This document shows positions 21,153 through 31,968 of a stretch of 64,000 nt of DNA, in pieces. The stretch spans positions 1 to 64,000 of the forward strand of contig WHVA01000369.1 of the NCBI GenBank assembly GCA_015179125.1. Direction: 5' to 3'. The DNA comes from Gautieria morchelliformis. Its lineage: Eukaryota > Basidiomycota > Agaricomycetes > Gomphales > Gomphaceae. The number at the start of each line of letters is the position of its first letter. Position 1 is the first letter of the stretch. The notes beneath the pieces are model-generated. The model searched no databases and was not told the DNA's origin. It saw only the letters and a list, made by a program, of their open reading frames with translations. The position numbers and the translations under genes were made by a program.

Positions 21153-24100
21153 CGGGGCCACTGGTCAGTTTATAGACCGGGACTATGTGGAATGGAACCG
21201 ACTGACCACAGGGAAGTTGCAACGTGCAATCCCAGTGTTCAATGTGGATGGAAGCCCCAATGAGGCAGGGTCCATCATGGAGATAGTAGACACAATTCTC
21301 CACTACGATGGACACTCAGAACGTACTTCCTTTGCAGTCACCAGCCTGGGGAAGCAAGACATCATCCTCGGATTTACCTGGCTTCAGGAGCACAACCCGG
21401 AGATCAATTGGCAGACTCGGAAGGTACTGATGAGTCGATGCCCAGCCAAGTGTCACATGTGCTGGTCGGAAGTGCAGAAGGAGCGCCAGGAGCAGTGGAA
21501 GACCGAACGGCTCATACAGACATGTCGTTCTGGCCCCCATCCACTGCTTGCAGAAGAAGACTCGGAAGCGGAATTTGAACCGGCTCCCACTTCCAATTCC
21601 GATTCCGATTCCGATTCCGACTCCGACGTCATCCGACTCGGCCCGGAAGATACTCTGGCGGAAGGGGAGCGCTTGCTGTACGCAAACCTTCCACCGGAAG
21701 CGGAACACATCCGCGCCACCGGAAATATTTCGCAACGCCTTGCTGAAGCCTTCAAGAAGCATGATAGAGTGGAGGCGGAAATTCCGGAGTACCTGCGGGA
21801 GTTCGAGGACGTCTTTGCCAAGGAGTTGTTTGATGCCCTGCCTCCATGGAAGCTGTGGGACCATGCCATCGAGTTGGAGCCTGGGTCAAAGCCCACCAAC
21901 TGCAAAGTCTACCCGCTGTCACCCAAGGGGCAGGTAGAGCTCGATGCATTCCTTGCGGAAAACCTCCGTACAGGGAGGATCCGCCCCTCTAAGTCACCCA
22001 TGGCATCTCCGGTGTTCTTCATCAAGAAGAAGGACGGCTTGCTCAGGCTTGTGCAGGATTACCGGGTCTTGAATGCGATCACGATCAAGAACCGGTACCC
22101 CATTCCACTCATTTCTGAACTGATCACACAACTCCGTGGGGCAAGGTACATCACTAAGCTGGATGTCCGCTGGGGCTTCAATAATGTTCGGATCCGGGAG
22201 GGAGACGAGTGGAAGGCCGCATTCTGCACCAACCGAGGACTCTTTGAGCCACAGGTCATGTTCTTCGGCCTCACCAACAGTCCCGCCACATTCCAGACGA
22301 TGATGAATGACATTTTCCGTGACATGATAGCAGAAGGGGTTGTCTGCGTCTACCTCGATGACATCCTCATCTTCACAAAAACAATGTCGGAACATCGGGA
22401 AGTCGTGCGGAGAGTGCTGGAACGGCTCCGGGAATACAACCTGTGTCTCAAGCCGGAAAAGTGCAAATTTGAGCGGACACGGATAGAGTATCTTGGGGTG
22501 ATTGTGTCGGAAGGAAAGGTGGAAATGGACCCAGTCAAAGTTTCCGGTGTATCGGATTGGCCTGTGCCGCGGAACAAGAAAGAGGTCCAGTCCTTCATTG
22601 GGTTTGTCAATTTCTACCGGCGGTTCATCAAGGACTTCTCCTGCCACGCTCGTGCCCTCTTCAACCTCACCAAGAAGGAGGTTGGGTGGCAGTGGGGAGA
22701 GCCGGAACAGGCCTCCTTTGACAAACTCAAAGAGCTGATCACTTCCGCCCTGGTCCTGATCTTTCCCGATGACTCTCACCCTTATTGAGTCGAGGCAGAT
22801 TCTTCCGACACAGCTACCGGAGCGGTCTTGTCACAACAGTCATCGGAAGATGATGGGGGATGGCATCCGATTGCCTTCTTCTCTAAAAGCCTTAGTCCGG
22901 TCGAGCGGAACTATGAGATCCACGACAAGGAGATGCTGGCAATCATCCGAGCACTGGAGGAGTGGCAACACTTCCTCGAGGGTGCTCTATGCCCGTTTGA
23001 GATCTGGACAGACCACAAGAACCTCGAGTATTTCCGCACATCTAAGAAGTTGAACCGACGACAAGCACGGTGGTCCCTACACCTGTCCCAGTTTGACTTC
23101 ATGCTCCACCACCGCCCCGGCCGCACCATGGGCAAGCCCGATGCCCTATCCCACCGTGCGGATCATGGAAGCGGAAGTGGAGACAACGCGGATATGACAC
23201 TGCTCCACCCTAGCCTCTTTGCAATCCACGCCCTTGAAGGAGTGACTGCAGTTGGGGCGGAAGCGCAAATGCTCCGGGACATCCGAAGGCAGTACCGGAA
23301 TGGAGAGAAGGAGGAGTCGGTGGTGAAGGCAGTGGAGGAACTTCGGAAAGGGCACTCACGGTCTGTATGGGCAGCGGAATGGTCGGAACGTGATGGACTG
23401 CTCCACTTCAGAGGCAAGGTCTATGTTCCAGGTGGGGCGGACCTCCGCCGCTGCATTGTGTCCCAGCACCATGACACACGGGTCGCTGGGAATGCTGGCA
23501 GGTGGAAGACACTGGAGTTAGTGGCTTGGAATTACTGGTGGCCTCAGATGTGCCGCTACATTGGACAGTATGTGAAGACATGTGACCTTTGTCTCTGAAC
23601 CAAAGCACAATGACATCCACCCGTCGGAGAACTTGTTCCGCTCCCAATTCCCAAATCCCGCTGGGACACCATCAGTGTCGACTTCATCGTTGAACTCCCA
23701 GAGTCTCATGGCTATGTTACGTATCGAGATTTCCACTAAGTCGGAACTGGAAAGGACAGCGGCTTCAACTTATAGGTTGCGCCCCCAATGAACTATCGTC
23801 CTAGGTATTTCGGAAATGAGTCGGAAGTTGGAAAGTACTGAGCCAAAGGTTTGGTCGGAACTTGAGGCGGAACTGAGGCGGAAAGCGGAAGACGGAGAGA
23901 CTGAGATCTTGCTAGACTCGCTGTGCTAAGAACAGGAGATGGAGCGAAGGAAATCAAGTATCGAAGGTGATTATCTGATTGCAGAATAACAGACATACAT
24001 GAGGGGGTTTTTATACAAAGCGCAGAGCAACAAGTAATGGTGTTGTACTAAGCAAATTCCGGAGGAAGCGGAAGTCGAGTACAATGTGTGGGAACTAACT

Positions 24101-25486
24101 AATTGGGAACAATGGGACCACAAGGGGGGTTCAGGGTAAGGTAGAACAATGGCAAAGAACAAGGGGTCGGGAAAACATATCTGACAACGAACTACAAGGG
24201 TGACCGGATATATGGTTTTGATGGATGGCGAGGTGGGTCCGGTGGGTCCGGGTAATAGAGTCGAAAGAACAAGGGAAATGTACAAGGGGCGGAATGTCGG
24301 AAATGTCGGAGGGGCGGAACGTTGTGCGGAACTATTGGAGGGGCGGAAGGAGTGGCGGAACTGAGGGTCGGAAGTCGGAAATGAACGGTCGTAACAGGCT
24401 ACGACGCGATCATGAACATCGTGGATTCGGTAAGCAAGGTGTCCCACTTCATTCCAACACACATGATGATCACAGCCCTCGGAGCGGCCCGCCTGTTCCT
24501 TGCACATGTCTGGAAGTTGCATGGGCTCCCGAAGCAAGTTGTTTCCGACCGAGGTCCGCAGTTTGTCGTGGAACTGACTCGGGAGCTCTACCGCCTGCTC
24601 GGCATAAAGCTGGCTACCACCACAGCGTACCATCCGCAGGGTGACGGACAGACGGAACGGGTCAATCAGGAGTTGGAGCAATATCTCCGCCTCTTTGTCA
24701 ATGAGAGGCAGGATGACTGGGATGAGTTACTTCCACTGGCGGAATTCCAATACAACAACCATGTACATTCCGCCACACAACAGACTCCCTTCATGCTTGA
24801 CTCCGGAAGACACCCGCGGATGGGCTTCGAACCACGCCAGGCTGACTCCTGACTCGAGACGGTCAATGAGTTCCGAGACCACATGGACTCCACCCTTTCG
24901 GAAGCCAAGTCGGCCCTTGCGAAGGCCAAGGATGACATGGCAAGGTACTACAACCAACGCCGGGTTCCTGCCCCGGAGTACCAAGTTGGAGACAAGGTGT
25001 ATCTAGATGCAAGTGACATCCACACCACACGCCCTTCGCAGAAGCTTGCCCACCGCTATCTTGGGCCATTCACAGTGATGCGGAGGGTTGGACGGAATGC
25101 ATACCGCCTCCGACTTCCGATGTCCATGTCCCGCCTCCACCCCGTCTTCAACGTGGTGAAGTTACTCCCTATGCCTGAGGACCCAATTCCAGGTCGGAAG
25201 GCTCGTCCGCCACCTCCACCAGAAATTGTAGATGGGGAAGAGCACTATGTGGTGGAACGGATCCTGGACAGCCGGTTTGTGTGAGGACGACTCCAATTCC
25301 TCGTGAAATGGGAAGGGTATGGGTATGAGGAGAATTCGTGGGTCCCAGAGCAAGATGTTTCCGCTCCAGAAAAACTCCATGAGTTCTATAGGACACACCC
25401 CGGTGCCCCTCACCGAATCCGCTCGCTGGCATTTCAATCCCTTGTGTCCCGTGCTTCGAGGACGCAGCATGCTAGAGGGGGGGTGA
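21153..25486 (+). pseudogene. Element D pol fossil: protease, RT, RNase H, integrase, chromodomain
   Basis: Plus-strand pol. Protease remainder with GQFIDRDYVEWNRL and DIILGFTWLQEHNPEINW. An acidic linker follows with an SDSDSDSD run. RT has PVFFIKKKDGLLRLVQDYR and the active-site VCVYLDDILIFTKT (about 22347-22380). RNase H has IAFFSKSLSPVERNYEIHDK and DHKNLEYF. The integrase zinc-binding region lies near 23560-23600. The integrase core downstream of the solo LTR has VSDRGPQFV and YHPQGDGQTERVNQ. Chromodomain near 25240-25400 (VERILDSR, KWEGYGYEENSWVPE). A polypurine tract, GAGGGGGGGTGA (25475-25486), precedes the 3' LTR. Broken in about four places. Confidence 0.9.
23715..24396 (+). repeat. 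Solo LTR of the A family inside integrase of D, TSD GGCTA
   Basis: A 682-bp LTR, TGTTACGTATCGAG to ACGGTCGTAACA, flanked by GGCTA (23710-23714 and 24397-24401). It matches the LTR of element A at 1873-2473 along its length. No internal element sequence remains, so it is a solo LTR left by LTR-LTR recombination. It is younger than element D. Confidence 0.93.
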
Positions 25487-25976
25487 TGTCAGGGGACACC
25501 CTGTTTTCCATTTCCAGTTCCGACACCACACCCAGTTCCGACTCCATATCCGACCCCGCTTCCAGTTCCAATTCCATCTCTGCCTCCGCTTTCGGAAATG
25601 ATTCCGCTTCTGGGAGAACTTCCACCAGTTCTGTCCGCCTTGCCAGTTCCACTCCAATTTCTGACTTCCGCTCTCGGAACAGTGTCGGAAATCAAGCGAC
25701 TCGCGTAATAGGTGGCATCAAGGGTCGATCAAGGGTCAGGGAGGTCAGGAGGATGCAGGGTTGATGGCGGGTGCCAAGTGTTGTCCCTGGCTGCGCAGTG
25801 TAGTATAATACGGGCTCGCTGACATTGGGGGTCGTTAGACTTTTCTCTTTGGATTTCCCCTTGTCAGGTGAGAATCCCCTCTCTTGTATACTCTGTTCAT
25901 TTATACATACTTTGGATTTCCCCTTGTCAGTTGTGTGGTAGTGTGATCTCCACAATTAGCCAGGGTTGCCCTTACA
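25487..25976 (+). repeat. 3' LTR of element D
   Basis: A 490-bp LTR matching 16074-16545. It is 18 bp longer, mainly by one TTCCAGTTCCAA-type repeat unit in its pyrimidine-rich first part. It ends CCCTTACA before the TACCT duplication, after which element B sequence resumes. Confidence 0.92.
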
Positions 25977-25981
25977 TACCT

Positions 25982-28900
25982 CCCCTACTGCGCAAGTTGA
26001 GTCAACACAACCCTCGGTTTGCGCGGAGGTCGGAGGGTCGCTGACTATTTTTTTGCGCCCGAAGCCAATGATTTGGCCTTGTTATCGGACGTCTTCCCTT
26101 CAGAAGCCGTTGCAGCCCGAGCCGACGTGGCTTTCGGGCATTCTTTTGCATGGTGGCCACTCTGCGCGCATACTAGGCAGAGATTGTTGTCCATGCGACG
26201 CTGGCGTTCTTTGGGCGTGAGTTTGCCATCCTTGCCGAGCTTATTAGCATAGTCGGTTTTTTTCTGACCCTCGGACGCATTATTCCCCTTATGCTTGTCC
26301 TTGCCTTTGCCGTGATGGTTATTACCGGCGTTGGCCTTGGAGTTGCCGGAACTTTGACCTTGACGTCGGTCATTGTTCTGGGAGGCTCGGTTTTGGTTGG
26401 ACTTGTCCTTGGCCTCGGGTTTGGGTGCGGATTGAGTCTCACAAGAGGCTTCACCACGACGTTCCCAATACCTTTGGTCAAATTTCTGGACCAGATCTCG
26501 GAGGTCGTCAAGGGATCGGGGTTTGTCGAAATGCACCATTTCATCTTTGATTCGCTTCGGCAATGCAAGGTAAGCTCGGCAATGCAAAGCCGAGTTGTTG
26601 TGCTGAAGCATGGATGCAAGTCTGTAGAAGTCGACAAAAAACCAAGTCGCCTTGTGACTATCCTTCATGACGAGGTTTTCTAGCTCTACCTCGGCATCGG
26701 CAGCTTGGTCATAGGGGCTGAAGTTCAGGTAAAGCTCTTCCATGAAGATGCCGTAGTCTGAGGCCCAAAGGGGCTCATTGACGGGGTCGTCAGTGAGGAA
26801 GGGCTTGAAGTAATTGAGAGCCGTTCCCTTGAGGAAGGACAGGACATAGTTCACTTTCACAGAACCATCTCTGTGTCATGATTCGTTTATTCTGCGAATC
26901 ATCCCTCAGCACAAGGCGAATGACTTCCCGAACCAGCGAACGACTTCCTGAACCAGCGAATATCTCACCAAAATATTCATCGCCATACTGCCTTCGCATT
27001 CACTATTCGCATCATTCCTGCCAGCACGCCAGGTGTTGGAGCCCTCATCCATCATAGAACCCATCATCTGTTAAACTCCCACTCCATGACAGACCCACAT
27101 GCTCAGGATGCATTCGGATAGTGTCAGTTGCGGCCTCCATGCAGGTTGGACTCAATGGGACTCGTACCACTGCAGCGCAGGACGAATTAGCTTCGCTGAA
27201 GTTTTCACTACACAGTTGTCATGACACATTAATTTCCTGTATCAAGCTATCCCTGTTTTCCCTTTCACCACTCTTCCATGTTCGCTCGGCTTCGCTCCAT
27301 TCACTCCTTGCTCGATTCACTATTCGCCACATTCGCCAAATGACCATTCGCTACTTGCATCATTTGCCAGTAGCCATGTCATCAAACACGATCGACATCC
27401 TTTACCTGGATTGATGGTTCATCACTGGCCCTATCATGAAGTGCAAGGAGGTGCAGGCTGTCATGACTCATTTATTTCTTGTACCCAGCTATCCCTGTTG
27501 TCCCTTTCACCACTCTTCCATGTTTGCGTGTCTTCGCTCCATTCACTCCTCGCTCCATTCGCTATTCGCCACATTCGCCATATGACCATTCGCTACTCGC
27601 ATCATTCGCCAGCAGGCACGCCATCAAACACAATCGACATCCTTTACCCGGGTTGATGGTTCATCACTGGTCCCATCATCTTCTCAACTCAACCCCCTTT
27701 GGGTGTTCCTATGTCCAGAATGCATTCGCGGGGCATCCTACCCATAGGTCATGTGGGACCAACCCAGCAGATGAAGAGTCCGTGCAGGGTGGTGTATATG
27801 CAGGTCCCAAGGTGTGTTTTCGTACATAGGGGCCTTCGCCTTCTTTCCTCTCCATCGTTTCATGTTCGCACCCCTCTTCCATTCTATTGGATGTCTATTC
27901 CATCTATTATGTATCCTGACCCTGCACCCCTATCCAACCCTGACTCCAGACGGCCTCTTTCCTATTCGCTAGCACCGTATGAGCATTCGGTATAAGTAGT
28001 CTACATTCGCATGTATATTCTCTAGTTTAATTATCATACGTCCATCTTGTGCAAACTTGACCTCGCTGTGACTATCATCTTGAGCCCTCTCCTGTAGATT
28101 TCTATCTTCGACCAGAAGAGGACTTAGGCCTCACTGGTGAGTTCTCATACTTCATCTTCATTACCTTAGCCTTCGAGCTATTTTTTGTGCTGTCGGAAAA
28201 GGGCTCTGAAGGAGCACCTTCGCCGGCGAAGGGATTGTCGCTACTTAGACAACCCTTCCGTGACACCTTGCATGTCACATCGTCAAGTGCCACGGGCTAT
28301 TTCGCTATGACTGTAGATCAGGGTGAATTCCTTTCGAGTAACCCTCTTACCTTTTAACCCTTACCTCTTCGGTACTGTTCGCTGGGCGATTCGCTAGATC
28401 GCACACGCTATTCGGGCATTCGCCACTAACATGCGATATTAACGCCCAAAATCCAATCTTGACACTCTGAAAGCTTGGGGTTTGGCACGGAAATTCAACA
28501 TGCACTGGAGAGAAACCTTGGAGTTTTTTCGGGTCCGAGCCGTCAAATTGGTCGGGCTCCCGAAGTTTCACCTTTGAGTCGGTGCGGTCTCCCCCACCGA
28601 GTCCATTGTCGGCGAGCTTTTCCAAAGCCGTGAGCATATGGCGCCCAACCTGTTCCTCGCCGTCTGCCTCTGCATTCGGGTTGGGGTTCGGTCTCAGGGC
28701 CTCTGCATCGGGATCAGAATTGTGCTTGGAACCGGAGTTGTTATTGCCGCCATGACCACCGTCTCCAGGGTCGCTAGGGTCGGGGGACTCGCCGTGGGGA
28801 TCCTCAGGAACCTCGCTAATGTGTCCGTGACCGACACCTATAACTCGGCGTTGAGACCAGTTCGAAGACGGAGGGGGTTGTCATAGCGGTGACAGAATGG
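25982..28900 (-). pseudogene. Element B gag fossil, split by a solo LTR
   Basis: Minus-strand gag in two pieces, 28465-28900 and 25982-26873, separated by the solo LTR 26874-28464. The N-terminal part is acidic and Gly/Asn-rich, then KVKLREPDQFDGSDPKKLQ. The C-terminal part has FLKGTALNYFKPFL, an Asn/Lys/Gly-rich linker and a CCHC knuckle, CLVCAQSGHHAKEC (about 26150-26190). Upstream lies the leader and the 5' LTR. It is continuous in sense with the protease at 15226-16073 once element D is discounted. Confidence 0.87.
26874..28464 (+). repeat. Solo LTR, TGTCATGA family, three repeated 5' units, TSD CTCTG
   Basis: A 1591-bp insertion in element B gag, TGTCATGATTCG to CCAATCTTGACA, flanked by CTCTG (26869-26873 and 28465-28469). 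The TGTCATGA start recurs at 27217 and 27461, each beginning a unit of about 240-340 bp that ends near a GGTTCATCACTGG/CCCATCAT block, so the LTR start is present three times in tandem. A TATA-like CGGTATAAGTAG lies near 27988. Relatives: 29535-30777, 37536-38564 and 40113-41267. Confidence 0.85.
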
Positions 28901-29037
28901 GGGGTTTTCGGGGTGGTGTGAAGTACTTCGTGCGTGGCGGGCCTCTATGGTCGGGGTGACGCGGCTACCGCGGGCACTAGGTGTAAGATCTAGTGATAGG
29001 CATATTGAACAACTGCCTGTGGAGAGTTCTGATATAC

Positions 29038-29502
29038 TGTTAAGAACGTAAGTCGTACTTAAGACTCAACCCGAGGGCCAAGCTGAGGATAACCGAGGTT
29101 TGGAACAGAGGGCTTGGCTTCAACTTCGTAGGTTGTGCCCACTACAGTGTTCCGCCATAATTTTGGAAACGGAATTGGAGACGGGTTCGGCTGGAAGCCG
29201 AGGTTTGGAAATGAGGATCAGCAGAGGAGCGGAAGATACAAGGAATCTAAGTTGATATCAGAACTGAGGGATTAGCGTACATGACGGGGGTTTATATACT
29301 AATTTGCAAGGAACGGAAAGAGGGCATCAATGCCTGTATCAAGCAGGAAGCAGGGTTGATGGATGATCATCAGAAATGGAACAGGACTATCTAGGAATGG
29401 GGATCAGGGTGAATGATGACCCGATAGGGAACCCGAGTTAAACCTGAAGGTTCCCGAGCGAGAACCAAGGCCGAGGCCCGGACTCGGGAACGGGTCTTAA
29501 CA
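29038..29502 (-). repeat. 5' LTR of element B
   Basis: A 465-bp LTR, TGTTAAGAACG to GGGTCTTAACA, partner of 9735-10207. The bases to its left on the minus strand (GTATATCAGAACTCTCC) are where the primer-binding site should be and resemble an initiator-Met-type site only loosely. The right flank CTCGG resumes E1 integrase sequence. Confidence 0.9.
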
Positions 29503-29534
29503 CTCGGGGTGAACCACGAGGTTCAGGTGGTAAC

Positions 29535-30777
29535 TGTCAAGATTGGTTTTCAGGCGTTAATATCGTGTATTAGTGAACACAGCGAATGCCCAAATAACTT
29601 GTGCGAATAAGTATGCCGTTCGGCGAATAGGTGAACCAATGAATGTCCACAAGGTAAGAGGGTTTGCCTAAACGGGGTCACCCTATCTACAGTCGTAGCG
29701 AAATGGCCCGTGACTCTTGACGATGTAACGTGCAAGGTCTCACGGAAGGGCTGTCTAAGTCTCGACAATCCCTTCGCCAACAGCACAGAAAATGGTTCGA
29801 AGGCTAAGGTAACAAAGAAGAAGTATGAGAACTCATCAGTGATGCCTAAGTCCTCTACTAGTCAAAGATGGAAATCTCTAAGAGAAAGCTTAAGACAGTG
29901 TCCACGGCGAGGTCAAAGCTGCACAAGATGAACGACATATGATAATTGAACTGGGGAATATACATGCGAATGTAAACTACTTGTATCGAATGCTCGTAAG
30001 GAATCAGCGAATAGGAAAGAGGCCATCACAAGTCAGGGTTGGATAGGGGTACACAGTCATGATACAACATAGATGAAATAAACATACAATAGAATGTGAG
30101 AAGAGGGAGAACATGAAACAACGGAAAGTAAAGGTGGCGAAGGCACTTATGGACAAAACCATGTCTTGGGACCCGCATACATGCTACCCTGCACGGACTC
30201 TTGGTCTACTGGGTTGATTCCGCATGACCTATGGAAGGGATGTCCTGCGAACACACCTTGACCATACGAATGCCCAATGGGGGTGGATTAAGAAGACGAT
30301 GGGGTTAATGATGAACCATCATGCCGGGTGAATGGTATCGATCGTATTTGATGGCGTGCCTGCTGGCAAATGATGCAAGCAGCGAATAGTCGTTCGGCGA
30401 AATGCAAGGAAGGGCGAACAGAGGTGACATAGGGGAGGAGAGGTCGAGGTGGAGGGCGAAGCTGAGCAAACACTGAGGAGGAGTAGCGAAAGGGAAAATG
30501 GGGATACCAAGGTGCAGGAAATACACAGGTCATGACAATCCAGCTATCAGAACACCATCGGAAGAGGGTCGAGCAGAGGAGGTGATAGGCCCAGTGATGA
30601 CTGCCGAGTCAGTCCCAAGACGTCGATCGTGTGTTTGACGGCATGGCTATGGTAGTTGGCGCGAACAGCGAGAATTGGTTGCCGAACATGACAATGGTGA
30701 TCGGAACGAACACGAAGGTGGGGTGAGAAAATAGGGAAAATGAGCTTCTGAGTATGGGAAATAAACGCGTCATGACA
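29535..30777 (-). repeat. Solo LTR, TGTCATGA family, two repeated units, TSD GTAAC
   Basis: A 1243-bp insertion in E1 integrase, TGTCAAGATTGG to CGCGTCATGACA in plus-strand reading, flanked by GTAAC (29530-29534 and 30778-30782). It is inverted relative to 26874-28464. A second GGTCATGACA at about 30530-30538 marks an extra copy of the LTR-start unit (about 240 bp). Confidence 0.88.
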
Positions 30778-31968
30778 GTAACCCTTGTTAGCAAAGAACA
30801 GGGATATACCAGTGGTTGCGCTAGGCGCATTGTTGTAAGTGAACTCGGCTAGGGGGAGGAGCGAAGCCCAGTTGGACTGCTGATAGTTGCAGTAGATCCT
30901 GAGGTACTGTTCCAGGGTCTGGTTAGCATGCTCGGTCTGACCGTCACCCTCGGGATGATATCCCGAGGTGAAATGCAACCGCATGTCCAAGGCTTTCCCT
31001 AGAGAACGCCAGAAGTGCGAGACGAACTCGGAACCCCTATCCGAGGTGACGTGTGAGGGGACTCCATGCTTGGAAAAGACATGAAGGACGAAGAGGTGAG
31101 CGAGCTTTTGCGAGGTTATCTTGTCTGTGGTTGGGATGAAGATAACCTGCTTAGTGAAGCGGTCAACAATCACTAGTATGGAGGTGAACTTGGATGAAGG
31201 TGGGAGCTGCTCAATGAAATCCATAGAGATGGAATTCCAAGGCTTCTTGGGAACGGGGAGTTGTTTGAGGAGACCATAGGGCTTGTGACGTTGCAGCTTG
31301 CTTCACATACAAGTGGTGCAAGTCTTGCAATACTCCTTGACAAAGGATATAATCCTTGACAAAGGATATAATCCTTGACAAAGGATATAATCCTTGACAA
31401 AATAAACAAAGGATATAATCCTTGACAAAGGATATAATCCTTGACAAAGGATATAATCCTTGACAAAGGATATAATCCTTGACAAAGGATATAATCCTTG
31501 ACAAAGGATATAATCCTTGACAAAGGATATAATCCTTGACAAAGGATATAATCCTTGACAAAGGATATAATCCTTGACAAAGGATATAATCCTTGACAAA
31601 GGATATAATCCTTGACAAAGGATATAATCCTTGACAAAGGATATAATCCTTGACAAAGGATATAATCCTTGACAAAGGATCTAATCCCTGGCCAAGTGTA
31701 ATCTTGTCGGATCAACTCCAAGGTCTTGTTGACCCCCGAAGTGTCCTGAGAGAATGTGGTCGTGCTTGTATTGCAGGATGCGAAGTCGAAGGTTGTGTGC
31801 CGCTGGAACATAGGTTCAGTTGTCGAGCTTGAGAAAGCCCTCAGGGTCTGTGGTCCACCTCGGGTCATTAACCAAGCCGAGGTGCGACTTGGCTATGGGG
31901 TCCGAGGGGAGGTTCGCTAATATGTCTGCTCGGATCTGCTCGGTATCAAGCAGCGAAGCAGCTCAGAG
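30778..31968 (-). pseudogene. E1 integrase fossil with expanded minisatellite
   Basis: Minus-strand integrase of element E1. The core (30778-31224) has MDFIEQLPPSSKFTSILVIV, TSDRGSEFVSHFW and YHPEGDGQTEHANQTLEQY. The zinc-binding region (about 31290-31330, CKTCTTCM) is separated from its N-terminal part (31690-31968) by the 19-bp minisatellite at 31335-31685. Broken fossil. Confidence 0.85.
31335..31685. repeat. 19-bp minisatellite, 18 units, in integrase region
   Basis: Tandem units CCTTGACAAAGGATATAAT, almost perfectly conserved, with one 9-base interruption near 31395-31412 and a variant last unit (GGATCTAAT). On the minus strand all three frames stay open and give the same 19-residue cycle, because 19 is not a multiple of three. 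It arose inside the sequence coding the IRSFVKDY-type segment just before the integrase zinc-binding cysteines. Confidence 0.97.

Larger units (their letters stand above)
16074..25976 (+). mobile_element. Ty3/gypsy chromovirus D (plus strand, TSD TACCT, broken)
   Basis: Plus-strand element inserted in the protease/gag region of element B. Flanks are TACCT (16069-16073 and 25977-25981). LTRs are 16074-16545 and 25487-25976, about 95 percent alike apart from one short indel. Internal order: gag with a CCHC knuckle (16733-17908), protease (split by a DNA transposon at 18186-21144), RT and RNase H (to about 23100), integrase (split by a solo LTR at 23715-24396), chromodomain (about 25240-25400), polypurine tract (25473-25486). 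Pol is broken in about four places besides the insertions. Fairly young by LTR similarity. Confidence 0.92.
9735..29502 (-). mobile_element. Ty3/gypsy chromovirus B (nested, broken, both LTRs present)
   Basis: Minus-strand gypsy element with 3' LTR 9735-10207 and 5' LTR 29038-29502. The flanks are CTCAG (9730-9734) and CTCGG (29503-29507), a near-identical 5-bp duplication, and E1 integrase sequence resumes on both sides. From right to left: 5' LTR, gag (about 28900 to 25982), protease and early RT (16073 to 15226), RT and RNase H (14685 to 13560), integrase and chromodomain (13403 to 11928), an antisense Zn2Cys6 ORF (10335-11686), polypurine tract, 3' LTR. Insertions inside it: solo LTR 14686-15225, element D 16074-25976, solo LTR 26874-28464. 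Pol is broken in a few places besides these insertions. The LTRs differ at about one base in twenty. Confidence 0.9.

Noticed and set aside
31335-31685. CRISPR-like array
   Set aside because: Units are contiguous without spacers, and the organism is a fungus.
31173-31868. A minus-strand frame with many copies of a 19-residue repeat, looking like a repeat protein
   Set aside because: The repeat is a 19-bp minisatellite open in three frames inside an integrase fossil, not a selected repeat protein.
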